A stretch of DNA of 64,000 bases from Limisphaera sp026417315 (GCF_049537125.1 NZ_JBMVQY010000001.1:868001-932000), one strand, 5' to 3'; shown: positions 54,000-63,893, numbered from the stretch's first letter. Program-made: numbers and translations. Notes: generated by a model from the sequence alone, not told the origin.

Positions 54000-55025
54000 T
54001 CAACCCGCTCGTCGCCGCCACAACAAGAGGGTTAAACCACCCAACAAAGCCAGCGCCGCGGAGGAGGGTTCCGGAACCACGTCGATCCACTCGGTGCCAA
54101 TCCGGATCTCGTCCACCTGAACCGAGCTGTAACCCACGGTCGTGTTGAAGTTCCCACCGAACAAACGGATCACATTGAAGATGTAATCCCGGTCATTGCT
54201 GGCCGACAGCTCGATGGGCGTCAGAGTGACGTCGGCCGAGTTGATGTCCGGCTCCTGCAACAGGTTGTTCGGATTGATCCACAGGTAAATCCGGTCGGCC
54301 TCCGCTGCGTTCGTGTGTGGACCGATCCCCGGGTTGTGATCGATGCGGATCAACAGGAAGTCGGGAGGCTCGTTGGTGAAGTGGACCGTGGAAGTCTTTT
54401 GCTGGGCCGCGGAGCCGCGGTTCAGAATCGCCCATGTGTCCACGTTCTGGTTGGGATTGATCCCTGAGGTATTCTCGGAGCCCCGGCCGACGCCCACCAT
54501 CTCGTTGCCCTGCACGGTACTCCCGGGGGTTGCGTTATAGAAGAACTGCAGCGCCCCCACGCCACGCCCGAAGTACGCAACGTTTCCGCCGGCATTCGTG
54601 TACGCCCAGGGCTGCCCGGTGCGAATGGCAATCAGGCTCGCCCACGTGGTCGTCGGGGTGGAATCCAGTCCGCGTGCGAACGCAAGCCGGCGCCACGGAT
54701 TCGAGGTGGCCGCCGCCCCACCCGGGAAGTTGTCCCCGTCTGCGGTGCCGTGGCCGGTAACCCACGCCCGGTGCCCCGACACCGGCACGCTAAAGCCGAA
54801 GGCGTCTGTGTATGTAAAACTCCCCGCCACCACGATGGCGTTGGAGGCCATGTTGTTGTTGGCCGCCAGCCACGGAGTTTCGAACCCGAACCCGCCGGTT
54901 CCTCCTACAAAGGTCCAGCCCGGTGTATAATCGAACCCTTCATAGGCCAAAAGGACAGCCCGTGCTGTGGGGGATGCTAAAAGAAGGGGAAGTCCTGCCA
55001 ACAACCAAGTGAGCTGCTTTTTCAT
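54000..55025 (-). CDS. PEP-CTERM sorting-domain protein
   Basis: A 341-residue exported protein. The signal peptide is MKKQLTWLLAGLPLLLASPT. The middle is Asn/Thr/Gly-rich and beta-sheet-like (LAYEGFDYTPG, then long strands and IRIDHNPGIGP), resembling the concanavalin-like proteins that often carry this tail. The C-terminus VPEPSSAALALLGGLTLLLW followed by RRR is the PEP-CTERM motif: Pro-Glu-Pro, a membrane helix and a basic end, cut by an exosortase and linked to exopolysaccharide export. No exosortase is in the window. No ribosome-binding site is visible before the ATG at 55025. Confidence 0.9.
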   Translation of the reverse strand: MKKQLTWLLAGLPLLLASPTARAVLLAYEGFDYTPGWTFVGGTGGFGFETPWLAANNNMASNAIVVAGSFTYTDAFGFSVPVSGHRAWVTGHGTADGDNFPGGAAATSNPWRRLAFARGLDSTPTTTWASLIAIRTGQPWAYTNAGGNVAYFGRGVGALQFFYNATPGSTVQGNEMVGVGRGSENTSGINPNQNVDTWAILNRGSAAQQKTSTVHFTNEPPDFLLIRIDHNPGIGPHTNAAEADRIYLWINPNNLLQEPDINSADVTLTPIELSASNDRDYIFNVIRLFGGNFNTTVGYSSVQVDEIRIGTEWIDVVPEPSSAALALLGGLTLLLWRRRAG

Positions 55026-55321
55026 GGTACCACTGTCCGGTTGCCGTTGACCGCGCTTCGTTCAGGGTTGCTTGCACTCACTGACAGCATCCTTGATACC
55101 GGCACCGGCTGGGGATTTGAATTGGATCCCTGCCAAAACCAATACAAAAAATGCCAAGGCGTGTTCGGCCGCAGGCCCACGCCTCGGAACCCCCGCCGGA
55201 AGGATGCACGAGACTCCTCACAACCCGCCCCAATCCAGGAGCGCGCGCCCGAAGCAGGACCAAGCCCTCGCCTCCCCCGCCCAAACCGTCGCCCGAGTAG
55301 CCAGCTGGCGCCGGTTTTGAA
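55026..55321. other. divergent intergenic region
   Basis: About 300 bp between the PEP-CTERM gene and the TPR gene. It contains an A/T-richer patch (55130-55155), but I find no convincing -35/-10 pair for the PEP-CTERM gene. Confidence 0.35.
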
Positions 55322-55350
55322 TGGCACCCTGGCCCGCGGTGTCCTAGACT
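55322..55350 (+). promoter_or_regulatory. weak promoter candidate 7 nt before the TPR gene
   Basis: TGGCAC (55322-55327), a 17-bp spacer and TAGACT (55345-55350), 7 nt before the ATG at 55358. The -35 is poor, the -10 good. Confidence 0.3.
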
Positions 55351-55357
55351 GGGAACG

Positions 55358-56755
55358 ATGTCCGAAAAGGCTCTCAGTCAGGTTTCCCGCGAAGTCCGGG
55401 AAATGTACGAGCGTGGGCTGGAAGCCCTCCGACGGGATAATGTTGAATACGCCCAGATGCTCCTCACCCAGGTGCTCGCGAAAGAACCCGCCTTCCTGGA
55501 GGCGCGCAAGGCCCTCCGCCAGGCCCAACAGCGCAAGGCCGCGGCCAAGGGCACCGGATTCTTGAAGCGGGTCCTGGGCACTGCGACGGCTTCCCCCGAA
55601 CTGGCCCGCGCCCGCCTGGCCCTGCGCTCCAACCCTTGGGAAGCCATGCAACTGGCGGAGGAGGTGCTCAACAGCGACCCGAACAACATGACCGCCCATA
55701 AGATCTTCGCCGAGGCGGCCCGGGCCGCGGGCCTCACCCGCACGGCGTTGCTCTCTTACGAGGTTCTCTTCGCCCATGATCCGCGCGATCGGGATCTGGC
55801 CGTCCAGTATGCGCACGCCCTGGCCGATGCCGGGGAAATCAGCAAGGGCGAACAGGTCCTCGCTGCCCTCGTGCGTCTGTACCCCGGCGACCCCGAGCTG
55901 GCCCAAGAACTCAAGAACCTTTCCGCCCGCAGAACGCTCACGGAAGCCGGTTACGAGGCCCTGGAAAGCGGCACCGGTTCATATCGCGACGTGCTTCGCG
56001 ACGCCGAACAGGCCAAGCTCCTGGAAGACGAGCAAAAGGTCCACAAGGCCGAAGACGCCACCGACCGCCTCATCCGCGAGTACGAGGCGCGCCTTCCGCG
56101 CGAACCTCAAAACCTCCGCCTGCTCCGCTCCCTGGCCGAGCTCTACACCCAAAAACAACAGTTCGACAAGGCCCTCGAGTACTACGAGCGGCTCAAGAAC
56201 ACCGAGGCCGGGCAGGACCCCAGCCTCGACCGCGCCATCGCCGAAACCATCGTCCGCCGGTTCGATCACCAGCTGGCCCAGCTCGACCCCGCCGCCCCCG
56301 ATTACGCCGAGCGGGCCGCCGAAATCCAGGCCGCCAAACAGGCCTTCCGCCTCGAGGAATGTCGGAAACGCGTGGAAAAATACCCCACCGACCTCACCAT
56401 TCGTTTCGAGTACGGCCAGTTGCTGTTCGAAGCCGGGCGCATCACCGAAGCCATCGCCGAGTTCCAAAAGGCCCAGAACAATCCCCACAAACGCATTGCG
56501 GCCCTCAACTATCTGGCCCGTTGTTTCGCCCAGCGCAAAATGTACGACCTCGCCGCCCGCACCCTCCAGAACGCCCTGAAGGAGAAGCTCACCTTCGACG
56601 AGGAAAAAAAGGAACTCCTTTACAACCTCGGCTGCGTGCTGGAGGCCATGGGGAAGCGCGACGAAGCCATCGAGTACTTCAAACAGATCTACGAGGTGGA
56701 CATCGGTTACCGGGACGTCGCAGCCAAGGTGGACTCCTATTATGCCAGCCAGTGA
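55358..56755 (+). CDS. tetratricopeptide-repeat protein
   Basis: A 465-residue helical protein made largely of TPR-like repeats: YERGLEALRRDNVEYAQMLL near the start, MTAHKIFAEAARAAGLTRTALL, RDLAVQYAHALADAGEISKG, LLRSLAELYTQKQQFDKALEYYERLK, FEYGQLLFEAGRITEAIAEF, YLARCFAQRKMYDLAARTL and YNLGCVLEAMGKRDEAIEYF. There is no signal peptide, so it is probably cytoplasmic. A basic linker with GFLKRVLGTATAS separates the first repeat pair from the rest. It is a protein-interaction scaffold of unknown partner. It is convergent with lepB, whose stop lies 27 bp away. Confidence 0.85.
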   Translation: MSEKALSQVSREVREMYERGLEALRRDNVEYAQMLLTQVLAKEPAFLEARKALRQAQQRKAAAKGTGFLKRVLGTATASPELARARLALRSNPWEAMQLAEEVLNSDPNNMTAHKIFAEAARAAGLTRTALLSYEVLFAHDPRDRDLAVQYAHALADAGEISKGEQVLAALVRLYPGDPELAQELKNLSARRTLTEAGYEALESGTGSYRDVLRDAEQAKLLEDEQKVHKAEDATDRLIREYEARLPREPQNLRLLRSLAELYTQKQQFDKALEYYERLKNTEAGQDPSLDRAIAETIVRRFDHQLAQLDPAAPDYAERAAEIQAAKQAFRLEECRKRVEKYPTDLTIRFEYGQLLFEAGRITEAIAEFQKAQNNPHKRIAALNYLARCFAQRKMYDLAARTLQNALKEKLTFDEEKKELLYNLGCVLEAMGKRDEAIEYFKQIYEVDIGYRDVAAKVDSYYASQ

Positions 56756-56782
56756 CCGAACGGCTGCGGCCCGGGTCCGCAC

Positions 56783-57268
56783 CTACCGAAGCACAACCCC
56801 CAACACGGCCTCTCGCGGGACCGGCCCGTATTCACGGCTGTCCGCGCTCACCGCGCGGTTGTCCCCCAACACGAAATACTCTCCCGGCCCGCAGGTCACA
56901 CGACTCCACTGCCGGCGCACCGGCCAGGTCGTCGTGCCCGGCAAGAGATACGGTTCCTCCAACCGTCGCCCGTTCACGTACACCCCGCCGTCCCGCAACT
57001 CTACCCGGTCGCCCGCTGCCGCTATCACCCGCTTCACCACCAACGAGCCCTCCGCAGGGTCCCGCAACACCACAATGTCCCCCGGACGGGGTTCCCGCCA
57101 CCGCAACACCAAAGGGCTGGCCAGGTACCAATGTTTCTCACGCAGTGTCGGCAGCATGCTCGTGCCCTGGACGCAAACCGACCGAACCAGGTAGGTGCGG
57201 CAGGTGGTGTAAGAACCGGCCGCCAGTGCCAGCAATGCCAGCCCCTGCAGGAGCACAGAAAACAGCAT
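56783..57268 (-). CDS. lepB: signal peptidase I
   Basis: A 161-residue S26A serine peptidase that removes Sec and Tat signal peptides at the periplasmic face. One membrane helix (LFSVLLQGLALLALAAGSY) is followed by the catalytic serine in GTSMLPTL (Ser37) and the catalytic lysine in LVVKRVIAAAGD (Lys79). Box C/D residues appear as VYVNGRRL and GPGEYFVLGDNRAVSADSREYG. It is short for a Gram-negative LepB, close to the compact type. The ATG at 57268 has AGGGGAGG right upstream; a longer frame to 57403 adds a basic N-terminus without a ribosome-binding site. Confidence 0.9.
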   Translation of the reverse strand: MLFSVLLQGLALLALAAGSYTTCRTYLVRSVCVQGTSMLPTLREKHWYLASPLVLRWREPRPGDIVVLRDPAEGSLVVKRVIAAAGDRVELRDGGVYVNGRRLEEPYLLPGTTTWPVRRQWSRVTCGPGEYFVLGDNRAVSADSREYGPVPREAVLGVVLR

Positions 57269-57976
57269 CGCCTCCCCTCGCGCGCGGCGCCGCGGCCTGC
57301 CCTGCCCGGCAATGCCCCTCGGGCCAAGGGCTCGCAGGATCCACCTTTCTGTTCGCGTTCGCATGGGTCTGGTCGCACCCGGCCCGTGGACCGGATCCCC
57401 CAAAACGGACGGCCATACTGTGGACGCTGCTTCCCGGGGCGCTCAATCCGGGGAAACCACGGATTCGACTTGTCGGGCATTCTACGGATGGGCCCGGATT
57501 CCACGATTCTTATCCGGTTGAACCCCGCGACGCATGGCCCAAACCCCGACGGGCCCCACTGGTCCAGTGCACTCTGCGGCCCTGTCAACCAAGTCGGGGG
57601 GCCGCGGGTGAGCACCGCGATTCTCAAGGGCTTCGAGCGGATCCGGTCCTGCCCGGTCAACGCGAGCACATGGAAGCCACCGGCCTGTCGCCCCGCAAAT
57701 CGCAAGCCCCGGGCCCCATTCTCCTCCGAGCACTTTCCCGGGCCCGGGAGCGGCTCGAGCTTGTCCGATTGACCCTGCCTGAAATCTCGGCAACGGTCCC
57801 CTCATCCGACCTGGTCCCCCACCGCTGCGCGAAGAAGGGCTTGCACGCCTGTTCGATTCGGTGACCTGTTCTCGACCCTGTGCCGACACGGCAAAGCGTC
57901 AAGCAGGCAACCCTGCGCACGGGGTCAGGGCATACATCAGTTGCATCGCCACCCGCAGCTCGCCAATTTGTCCCTC
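57269..57976. other. divergent intergenic region
   Basis: 708 bp without a convincing gene. TTGCAT (57941-57946), 17 bp and CAATTT (57964-57969) is a weak promoter candidate 7 nt before the alcohol dehydrogenase start. Confidence 0.35.
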
Positions 57977-58984
57977 ATGACAAAGGTGCAAGCCTACGCT
58001 GCGTTGGGACCGGGCCGACCCCTGGAGCCCTGGTCGTATCAAGTGGAGTCGCTGAGACCAGGCGAGGTCCTGATCCGCGTGCACGCCTGCGGCATCTGTC
58101 ACAGCGACATCCACATGATCGACAATGACTGGCAAATGTCCCGGTACCCCCTGGTGCCCGGCCATGAGGTGGTGGGCGAGATCCTGGAATGCGGTCCGGG
58201 AGTCGCGCATCTGACCCCGGGCATACGGGTGGGCGTGGGATGGCAGCGATCGTCCTGCGGCCAGTGCGATGACTGCCTCCGCGGGCAGGACCATTTGTGC
58301 GAGGAAAGCACGGGCGTCATCACGCACGGCCATGGCGGATTCGCCAGCCATTTGGTCATTGACAGTCGGTACTGCTTCCCCCTGCCCCCGGAATTGCCGA
58401 CCGAGGCCGCCGGCCCCCTCTTGTGCGGGGGAATCACCGTGTACTCGGCCCTGCGCGCCGCCGGGATGGGTTCCGGCTTGCGCATCGGCGTCATCGGCGT
58501 CGGCGGCCTGGGGCATCTGGCCATCCAATTTGCCAGTCGGCTGGGCAACCATGTGACCGCCTTCACCACCACCGAAGCCAAGGCGCAGGAAGCCACCCGG
58601 CTCGGAGCTCACGACGCGATCATCATTCGCGACGGCAAACCAGATCGCCGACCGGCACGGCCCTTGCACATTCTGCTGAACACGGTACCGGTGCCGACGC
58701 CCGTGGATGTTTATCTGGACCTGCTGGGGTCCGACGGCGTGCTGTGTTACGTGGGAGCCCCGACGGCGCCACTGACGGTGCCCGTGTGGCCCCTGCTGGT
58801 CAAACGACGTCGGATCATGGGGAGCCCGATTGGCACTCGGGCCACCATTCGCGAGATGCTCGAACTGGCCGCGCTGTTTGGCATCCGACCCCGGGTGGAA
58901 ACCTTCCCGCTGGCCGAGGTCAATCGGGCCATCGAAAAGGTCCGCCAGAACACAATCCGGTACCGCGCCGTGCTTCTGGTCTGA
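57977..58984 (+). CDS. zinc-dependent alcohol dehydrogenase, cinnamyl-alcohol/YahK type
   Basis: A 335-residue medium-chain dehydrogenase. Catalytic zinc ligands are in ACGICHSDIHM and GHEVVGEI; structural zinc ligands are the four cysteines in SCGQCDDCLRGQDHLCEE. The nucleotide-binding GVIGVGGLGHLAIQFA is present. The layout matches the NADP-dependent aldehyde reductases of the YahK/CAD group, which reduce a broad range of aldehydes. The ATG at 57977 is preferred over 57941 because it gives the usual MTKVQAYAAL start. Confidence 0.9.
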   Translation: MTKVQAYAALGPGRPLEPWSYQVESLRPGEVLIRVHACGICHSDIHMIDNDWQMSRYPLVPGHEVVGEILECGPGVAHLTPGIRVGVGWQRSSCGQCDDCLRGQDHLCEESTGVITHGHGGFASHLVIDSRYCFPLPPELPTEAAGPLLCGGITVYSALRAAGMGSGLRIGVIGVGGLGHLAIQFASRLGNHVTAFTTTEAKAQEATRLGAHDAIIIRDGKPDRRPARPLHILLNTVPVPTPVDVYLDLLGSDGVLCYVGAPTAPLTVPVWPLLVKRRRIMGSPIGTRATIREMLELAALFGIRPRVETFPLAEVNRAIEKVRQNTIRYRAVLLV

Positions 58985-59060
58985 CGAGTCGTGGTGCTCG
59001 TTCCCCGGACCTGCCGGCCCACGTTCGGCTTCCGGGCCTGACGTAGCCGGGCGGACCGCT

Positions 59061-59450
59061 TTAGGCGGATTCCAGGATCATGTTGGCGTACTGAACCGTA
59101 TCGGCGGTGCGAATCAGGCCGATCGCTTGAGGCACGCGCAACTTGAACTGGACGTGGGGCTCGAACAGGACGGTCAACCCGTCCAGGGCAGCGGCAAACC
59201 GGGCCTGGGTCTCGGCGCTGTTCTCTCTTCGGAACTCCTCGGCCATCCAGACCCGGCCGATCCGGAAATTCGGCCGGATCGCCCGCAGCACGTCCAGCAC
59301 CGTGGGAATGTCGTCCACCAGGGACAGATCCACGGTCTCGATTTGCGGCCAATAGGGAAACCCGCGGTCGGCGATCACCAGGGTGTTCGTGTGCCGCACG
59401 CGGGCCAGCAGCGACAACACGTGCGGATTCAGGATTCCCGTCTTCAGCAT
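59061..59450 (-). CDS. RbsD/FucU-family sugar mutarotase
   Basis: A 129-residue protein of the D-ribose pyranase/L-fucose mutarotase family, which interconverts sugar anomers before phosphorylation. The start MLKTGILNPHVLSLLARVRH carries the catalytic His, and NTLVIADRGFPYWP and the C-terminal TADTVQYANMIL are family signatures. The ATG at 59450 has AAGGGG 5 nt upstream; a GTG two codons earlier is possible. No rbs or fuc genes are nearby. It is convergent with the alcohol dehydrogenase. Confidence 0.9.
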   Translation of the reverse strand: MLKTGILNPHVLSLLARVRHTNTLVIADRGFPYWPQIETVDLSLVDDIPTVLDVLRAIRPNFRIGRVWMAEEFRRENSAETQARFAAALDGLTVLFEPHVQFKLRVPQAIGLIRTADTVQYANMILESA

Positions 59451-59523
59451 GGCCACCCCTTATCACAAGCCTCTGCTGCGCGCAGCCCTTTTCGCAGGCG
59501 GCCGGCCCGCCGCACCCGCGAGC

Positions 59524-59546
59524 CTGGTCAGCGGCCGGCTGACCAG
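59524..59546. repeat. 9-bp inverted repeat next to the transposase remnant
   Basis: CTGGTCAGC (59524-59532) and GCTGACCAG (59538-59546) with a 5-nt spacer, about 75 bp upstream of the fucU-like start and 146 bp before the transposase remnant. It may be an operator or belong to the end of the insertion element. Confidence 0.35.
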
Positions 59547-59691
59547 AACTCCGGATGACCTTTCCGCATTTCCGCCGAGTATTGGTGCAAGATGCCCAAA
59601 AAATGGGGTGACTCTCGCGGTCAGACTGTTGTCTCTACCGCTTGCTCATGGCTCTTGTCTCTCCCGCTGCCTGGTACCGCGCGGCCCCGGC

Positions 59692-61324
59692 GTGTTCATC
59701 AAACGCAATCGCACCAGGCAAGCCGGCAAGATCTATGAGTGGGTCCTCGGAGGTCCAGGGCAAACGCTTCCCGCCCAAACGCTCGCCCAGTCTGCCCCGC
59801 GCCGGCCTCCCACCCCAAGACGGTGGTGGTCCACGAAACCCTTTGCCAACCTCTCGCACCTGCCGGCCCACTGGAGCGCTTCGATCGAAGGGTATTGCCG
59901 CCGCGGCCGGGCCGAGCCGGCCGGCCCCGCCCGGCAGGAGTCGGCCAGCCGGGCTGCACGCCCTGGCCGGCGAGTTGGGGATCGTGCGTGCGGTGGGCGA
60001 GGCCACCCGCCTGCAACGGCTGGCCTTCGGGGGCAGCCGGCTGTCGGCCGTCCGGGCCAGTGAGGACCATGCGGTGCGCGAGGTCCTGGGGGTGGGCGCC
60101 TTTGACGAGGAGGACCTCTACGCCGCGCTGGAATTCCTGGCCAAGCCCCAGGGCGCCACTGAGGCCGCGCTGGCCGGCCGGCGCCGGGCGCGGTCTTTCT
60201 CTACGACGTGACCAGTGCGTATTTCCACGGGCAGCACAACGAGCTGGTCGACTTTGGTTACAGTCGGGACAGCCGACGGGGCAAAAAGCAACGGGTGGTG
60301 GGGCTGTTGACCGACGGCACGGGCGAGCCGCTGTCGATTCAACTGTATCGGGGCCACACGGCCGCTCCGACCACCTTCCGGGACGCGGTGGAGAAGCTCA
60401 AAGTGCGCTTTGGGGCGGAGGAGATCGCGCTGGTGGGGGATCGGGGGATGATCAAGGCCCTGGGCAAGGCGGCGCTGGGGGAGGCGCGCTTTCGGTACGT
60501 GACGGCCCTGACCGAGCCGCAAGTGCGGGCGCTGCTGAAACAAAGGGGGGTTGCAGATGGAGCTGTTTGACGAGCAGCCGGCCGAAGTGGTGGTGGGAGC
60601 CAGGCGCTACGTGCTGCGGTGCAATCCGCAGAGGCGGGCGCGGGAGCGGGCACGGCGGGAAGACCCGTGGCGGCGGGTGCGGCAGTGGATCGAGGCGCGC
60701 AACGCCGAAGTGGCCCGTTCGGGGCGGTGCGACCCGGCCTGTTCGCTGCGGGGCGCCCAGGAGCGGCTGGCCCGCTATCGGCTGGGCGGCTGGGTGCAGG
60801 TGCGGCTGGAGGGCCGGCAGGTGGTGTGGACGGAGGAGGCGGCGGCACGGGAAGCCGAGGCGCAACGGGACGGATGCTATATGACCGAGACGGACCTGCC
60901 GGTGGCGGCAGCCAGCACCCAGGCGGTGCAGGAGCGGTATCTGGGCTTGAGCCAGGTGGAGCGGGACTTTCGGACGCTGAAGACGGGGCTGTTGAAGCTT
61001 CGGCCGGTGTTTCTGCGGCGGGCAGACCGGACGCGGGGGCATGCGGTGGTGAGCTGGTTGGCGTTGAAGCTGGCGCGGGCGCTGGACCGGCGGGTGGCGC
61101 CGTTGGGGCTGACGGTGGAAGACGCGGTGGAGCGGCTGAAGGGGGTGCGGTTGGTGTGCCTGGGAGATCCGGAGTTGGGGCTGTGGCGCCTGCCCGAGAG
61201 CTATCCGGCGGCGCAAACGGAGGTGTTGGGGGTATTGCCGAAGCTGGGGGCGCCGGTGGTCTCTCTGGGGAAGGCCAACCGGCACCGGTTGCGGGAACGC
61301 CAACCCCGTCACGCCGGCCAATGA
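59692..61324 (+). mobile_element. IS1634-like insertion element with a multiply frameshifted transposase
   Basis: Remnant of an IS4/IS1634-superfamily DDE transposase of about 545 residues, now split over all three frames. Recognisable pieces in order: FIKRNRTRQAGKIYEWVL (GTG 59692), KTVVVHETL in another frame, LGIVRAVGEATRLQRLAFG and DEEDLYAALEFLAK, then from about 60187 GAVFLYDVTSAYFHGQHNEL, DFGYSRDSRRGKKQRVVGLL and ALVGDRGMIKALGK, and finally from 60551 QMELFDEQPAEVVVGARRYV, VERDFRTLKTGLLKLRPVFL and RTRGHAVVSWLALKLARALD. The break at 60545-60550 sits in a run of six G; one G fewer would restore frame. No terminal inverted repeats or target duplication could be identified, so the element's borders are uncertain. 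Confidence 0.8.
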
Positions 61325-63235
61325 GTTGCACCGGCTCGCACTTGCCGGAAACCTTGAGCCTGCCCGAGGGAACATGAGCCGGATGTTCGGCCGGGAACTG
61401 TCCTTCGCGCCCGGGAATCAACCCGGTTCTCCGGCCGGGCAAAGTCATGGCCTCCGTCGGGGATGCAGCACGCAGCTGGCCCGGCCGCGGTTTTTTGGAT
61501 GGCCGCGACAGTCTGCTCGGATTCCCGCTGCTTGACTCGGGGATCATTGGATCCCTGGGCGATGAGCAGGGGGCGCTCGGTTCGATCAGCCCTGCACAAA
61601 CGGCAATGCGTTCCGGCTCAGGTCGGCGTCGTTGGGGTCGTCCGTGTGGCCGACGCGCACGTCGAACATCGCGCGCATGGGTTTCCAGTAGGGGGATCGA
61701 TGTTCGGGAGGGGCCAAAGATTGGAAGGGCCGACAACGCCCGGCCGTCGAACGAGAACCTTCGGCACGAACGCCGGGCCGCTCATCGTTGCGTTGCCGCC
61801 TCACAAGCGGCCGGTGATGGCCCCTTTCCCCTGACCAGCTATGCCTTCCCAGAGGGCCCGCTGAACCGCGCCGATGAGGTCATCGCGCATCTCCAAGTCC
61901 CACGGGCGGCTCCCGGTGTTGAAGATCCCCTAATCGGTCGAGCTGCGGATACTCACCTGCAACACCGCATAACAAACGGGTTGCACACCGTTTGGGCCCA
62001 GCGATTGAGCCCCAACTGTCGCGCCACCACGGGCGGCCATGCCCATGCCGGGCCAGGAGCAGGTTCTACGGCGGCGCCACCAAGGGCCGTGTCAGATGGG
62101 CATGGAAGCTCAAGCCGTGGCGGCTCTTGATACCTATGGGCATCATCGGCGCCAGCATGCAGTCGTCCAGCTTCGGCCGAGCGATGAGCAGGAGTTCGCA
62201 CCGGCGTTGCTTGCGATCCCAAGGGTGAGAGCGCGGCGAGCTGCGATCACGATGAAACCAGGCCCGCCAGTGATCGTGCGCCCGGGAGCGGCTGACGACC
62301 CGGGAATCGTCGCCGTGCAATTGCCGGATGTTCAAGGCCCGCCTGTACAGCCGGGTCGATCACTTTCCAAGGGGCCCGGCCCGGCTCGAAGGAAACCGCC
62401 GCCCCCCGCGTGCCGAGCCGAGTGAATCTTGACCGAGCCGGCATCCACTTCTTCGGACGCGGCGAGCAAGTTTTCCTTGCCGGTCACCGGGCCTTTTTCG
62501 AGGACGGCGGTCGCGTCCGGGCGTGGGACGATTCGCGGAATGCTCCCTGGCCATCGGGGGCGAAGTCATGGAGCCCGTGGTTTGAGTCCGAACCCACCTT
62601 GAACACCCTGCGCCAGGACGCGGAGGAATCGTCATGTACGCGCAGCCTGGTGCCGCCATCAGGGTGCTGACGCTGGCCGCGCGGATGCGGAATTGGGGAT
62701 CCAAACGCCAGCCCACCACGTCGCCCGGGTTCGACGTGTCCAGGACGCGCGCTGATCCGACAGTTCACCCAATTCACGTCGAAGACAGTCCGGTTGCGGG
62801 CGTTGAGACTGACCAGGACCGCGTCGGGAAAACCCGGTTGTGTGCCGACGATGCCGGCGCGCACGCCTCGGATGGCGGTGAGCTTGCGCACATTGCCCGA
62901 GGCCAGAGTCACGCCGTGAGCTTGAAAGTTCTCGACTTCGTGGGGTCCCAGGGACAACGCAACGTGTGGCTGTCCCCGGCCCCCGTGGAGGTGCGGATGG
63001 CGCGCCTCGGATCGGCGGTGACGATGCGGTCATCGTTTCGGCCCGGGATGCCGACCCGGATTTGCAGCAGGTTGTTGGTAAGCAGCGCCACCCGGGCCGG
63101 GCGTCTGCCCCCGGGCGAATTGTGGCTGACGCGTTCGGGATTGCCGAACTGCACCTCCCGCGGAATCAGCGGCGGCAGCTCGGCCAGTGAGTTGAGGGAA
63201 ACCACAAACTTGGAAAAAGCCGCCCGGGCCACACG
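61325..63235 (-). pseudogene. degenerate S9 prolyl oligopeptidase
   Basis: The minus strand carries an S9-family peptidase broken by many frameshifts and stops. Fragments in order: PLIPREVQFGNPERVS and DDRIVTADPRRAIR (about 63180-63010), GVRAGIVGTQPGFPDAVLVS and FDVNWVN (about 62870-62770), DGGTRLRVHDD (about 62660), DDSRVVSRSRAHDHWRAWF (about 62300), KLDDCMLAPMMPIGIKSRHG (about 62150), QLGLNRWAQ (about 62010), SPYWKPMRAMFDVRVGH (about 61690) and RPLLIAQGSNDPRVKQ with PDGGHDFARPENRV (about 61580-61440). The expected GGSYGGYAT nucleophile motif reads GRL-stop-GGNAT at about 61801, and another in-frame stop is at 61930-61932, so no active enzyme can be made. It abuts the transposase remnant. 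Confidence 0.82.
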
Positions 63236-63490
63236 CGGGACCCGGGATGGGTTGGTTTTGCAGGTACGCCCTCGACCCGGGATTGATTCGGCTGACCTGC
63301 AAGTCCGAGTCCTCGTGCGGCCACCGAAGCCGGGCGCATTTCCGTTCTTGAGCCCCGGATTCAGGAATCCGAGGGAAACGCCGCTTTCCCCGGGTCATTC
63401 CGTGTCGGGGACACCCGACATCCCGCCGAGCGTTCGGGGATGTCCCAAACCTGAAACGCACGCCGCTTCGAGGCGGGATATGGAAAGGAC

Positions 63491-63518
63491 TTGCTCGAGG
63501 ACCGCCGTTGGCTATGCT
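63491..63518 (+). promoter_or_regulatory. candidate rpmB promoter
   Basis: TTGCTC (63491-63496), a 16-bp spacer and TATGCT (63513-63518). The start would be near 63525, leaving a leader of about 30 nt with an AAAGGA ribosome-binding site. Confidence 0.5.
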
Positions 63519-63555
63519 GTACTGCTCTGAAACGCGGGATGGAAAAAGGACACGT

Positions 63556-63822
63556 ATGGCACGGATTTGCGAATTGACGGGCAAACGGCCCCACAAGGGC
63601 AGCATCATTTGGCGAAGTGGCAAGCCCAAGAAGGCCGGGGGCATCGGTACGCACGTGACCGGTATCACCAAACGCCGCTTTTTCCCGAACCTGCAGCGGG
63701 TCAAGGCGGTGGTGAACGGCCAGGTGCGCTACATCCGTGTGGCGGCCAGTGCCATCAAGAAAGGCCTGGTGGTCAAGCCGCCGAAGCGCAACTGGAAAAA
63801 GCCCGAGACCGCGCAGGCTTGA
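63556..63822 (+). CDS. rpmB: 50S ribosomal protein L28
   Basis: An 88-residue large-subunit ribosomal protein. MARICELTGKRPHKGSIIWR and GIGTHVTGITKRRFFPNLQR are diagnostic, followed by a beta-rich middle (VRYIRVAASAIKKGLV) and a basic tail. The ATG at 63556 has AAAGGA 5 nt upstream. It has its own promoter and terminator; rpmG, the usual partner, is not adjacent. Confidence 0.97.
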   Translation: MARICELTGKRPHKGSIIWRSGKPKKAGGIGTHVTGITKRRFFPNLQRVKAVVNGQVRYIRVAASAIKKGLVVKPPKRNWKKPETAQA

Positions 63823-63893
63823 CGCCGGGACCCGGTGGGACCGAACGCTGCGTAATCTCGGTCGACCGGAACGAGGACGAGCTTTCGCACAAG

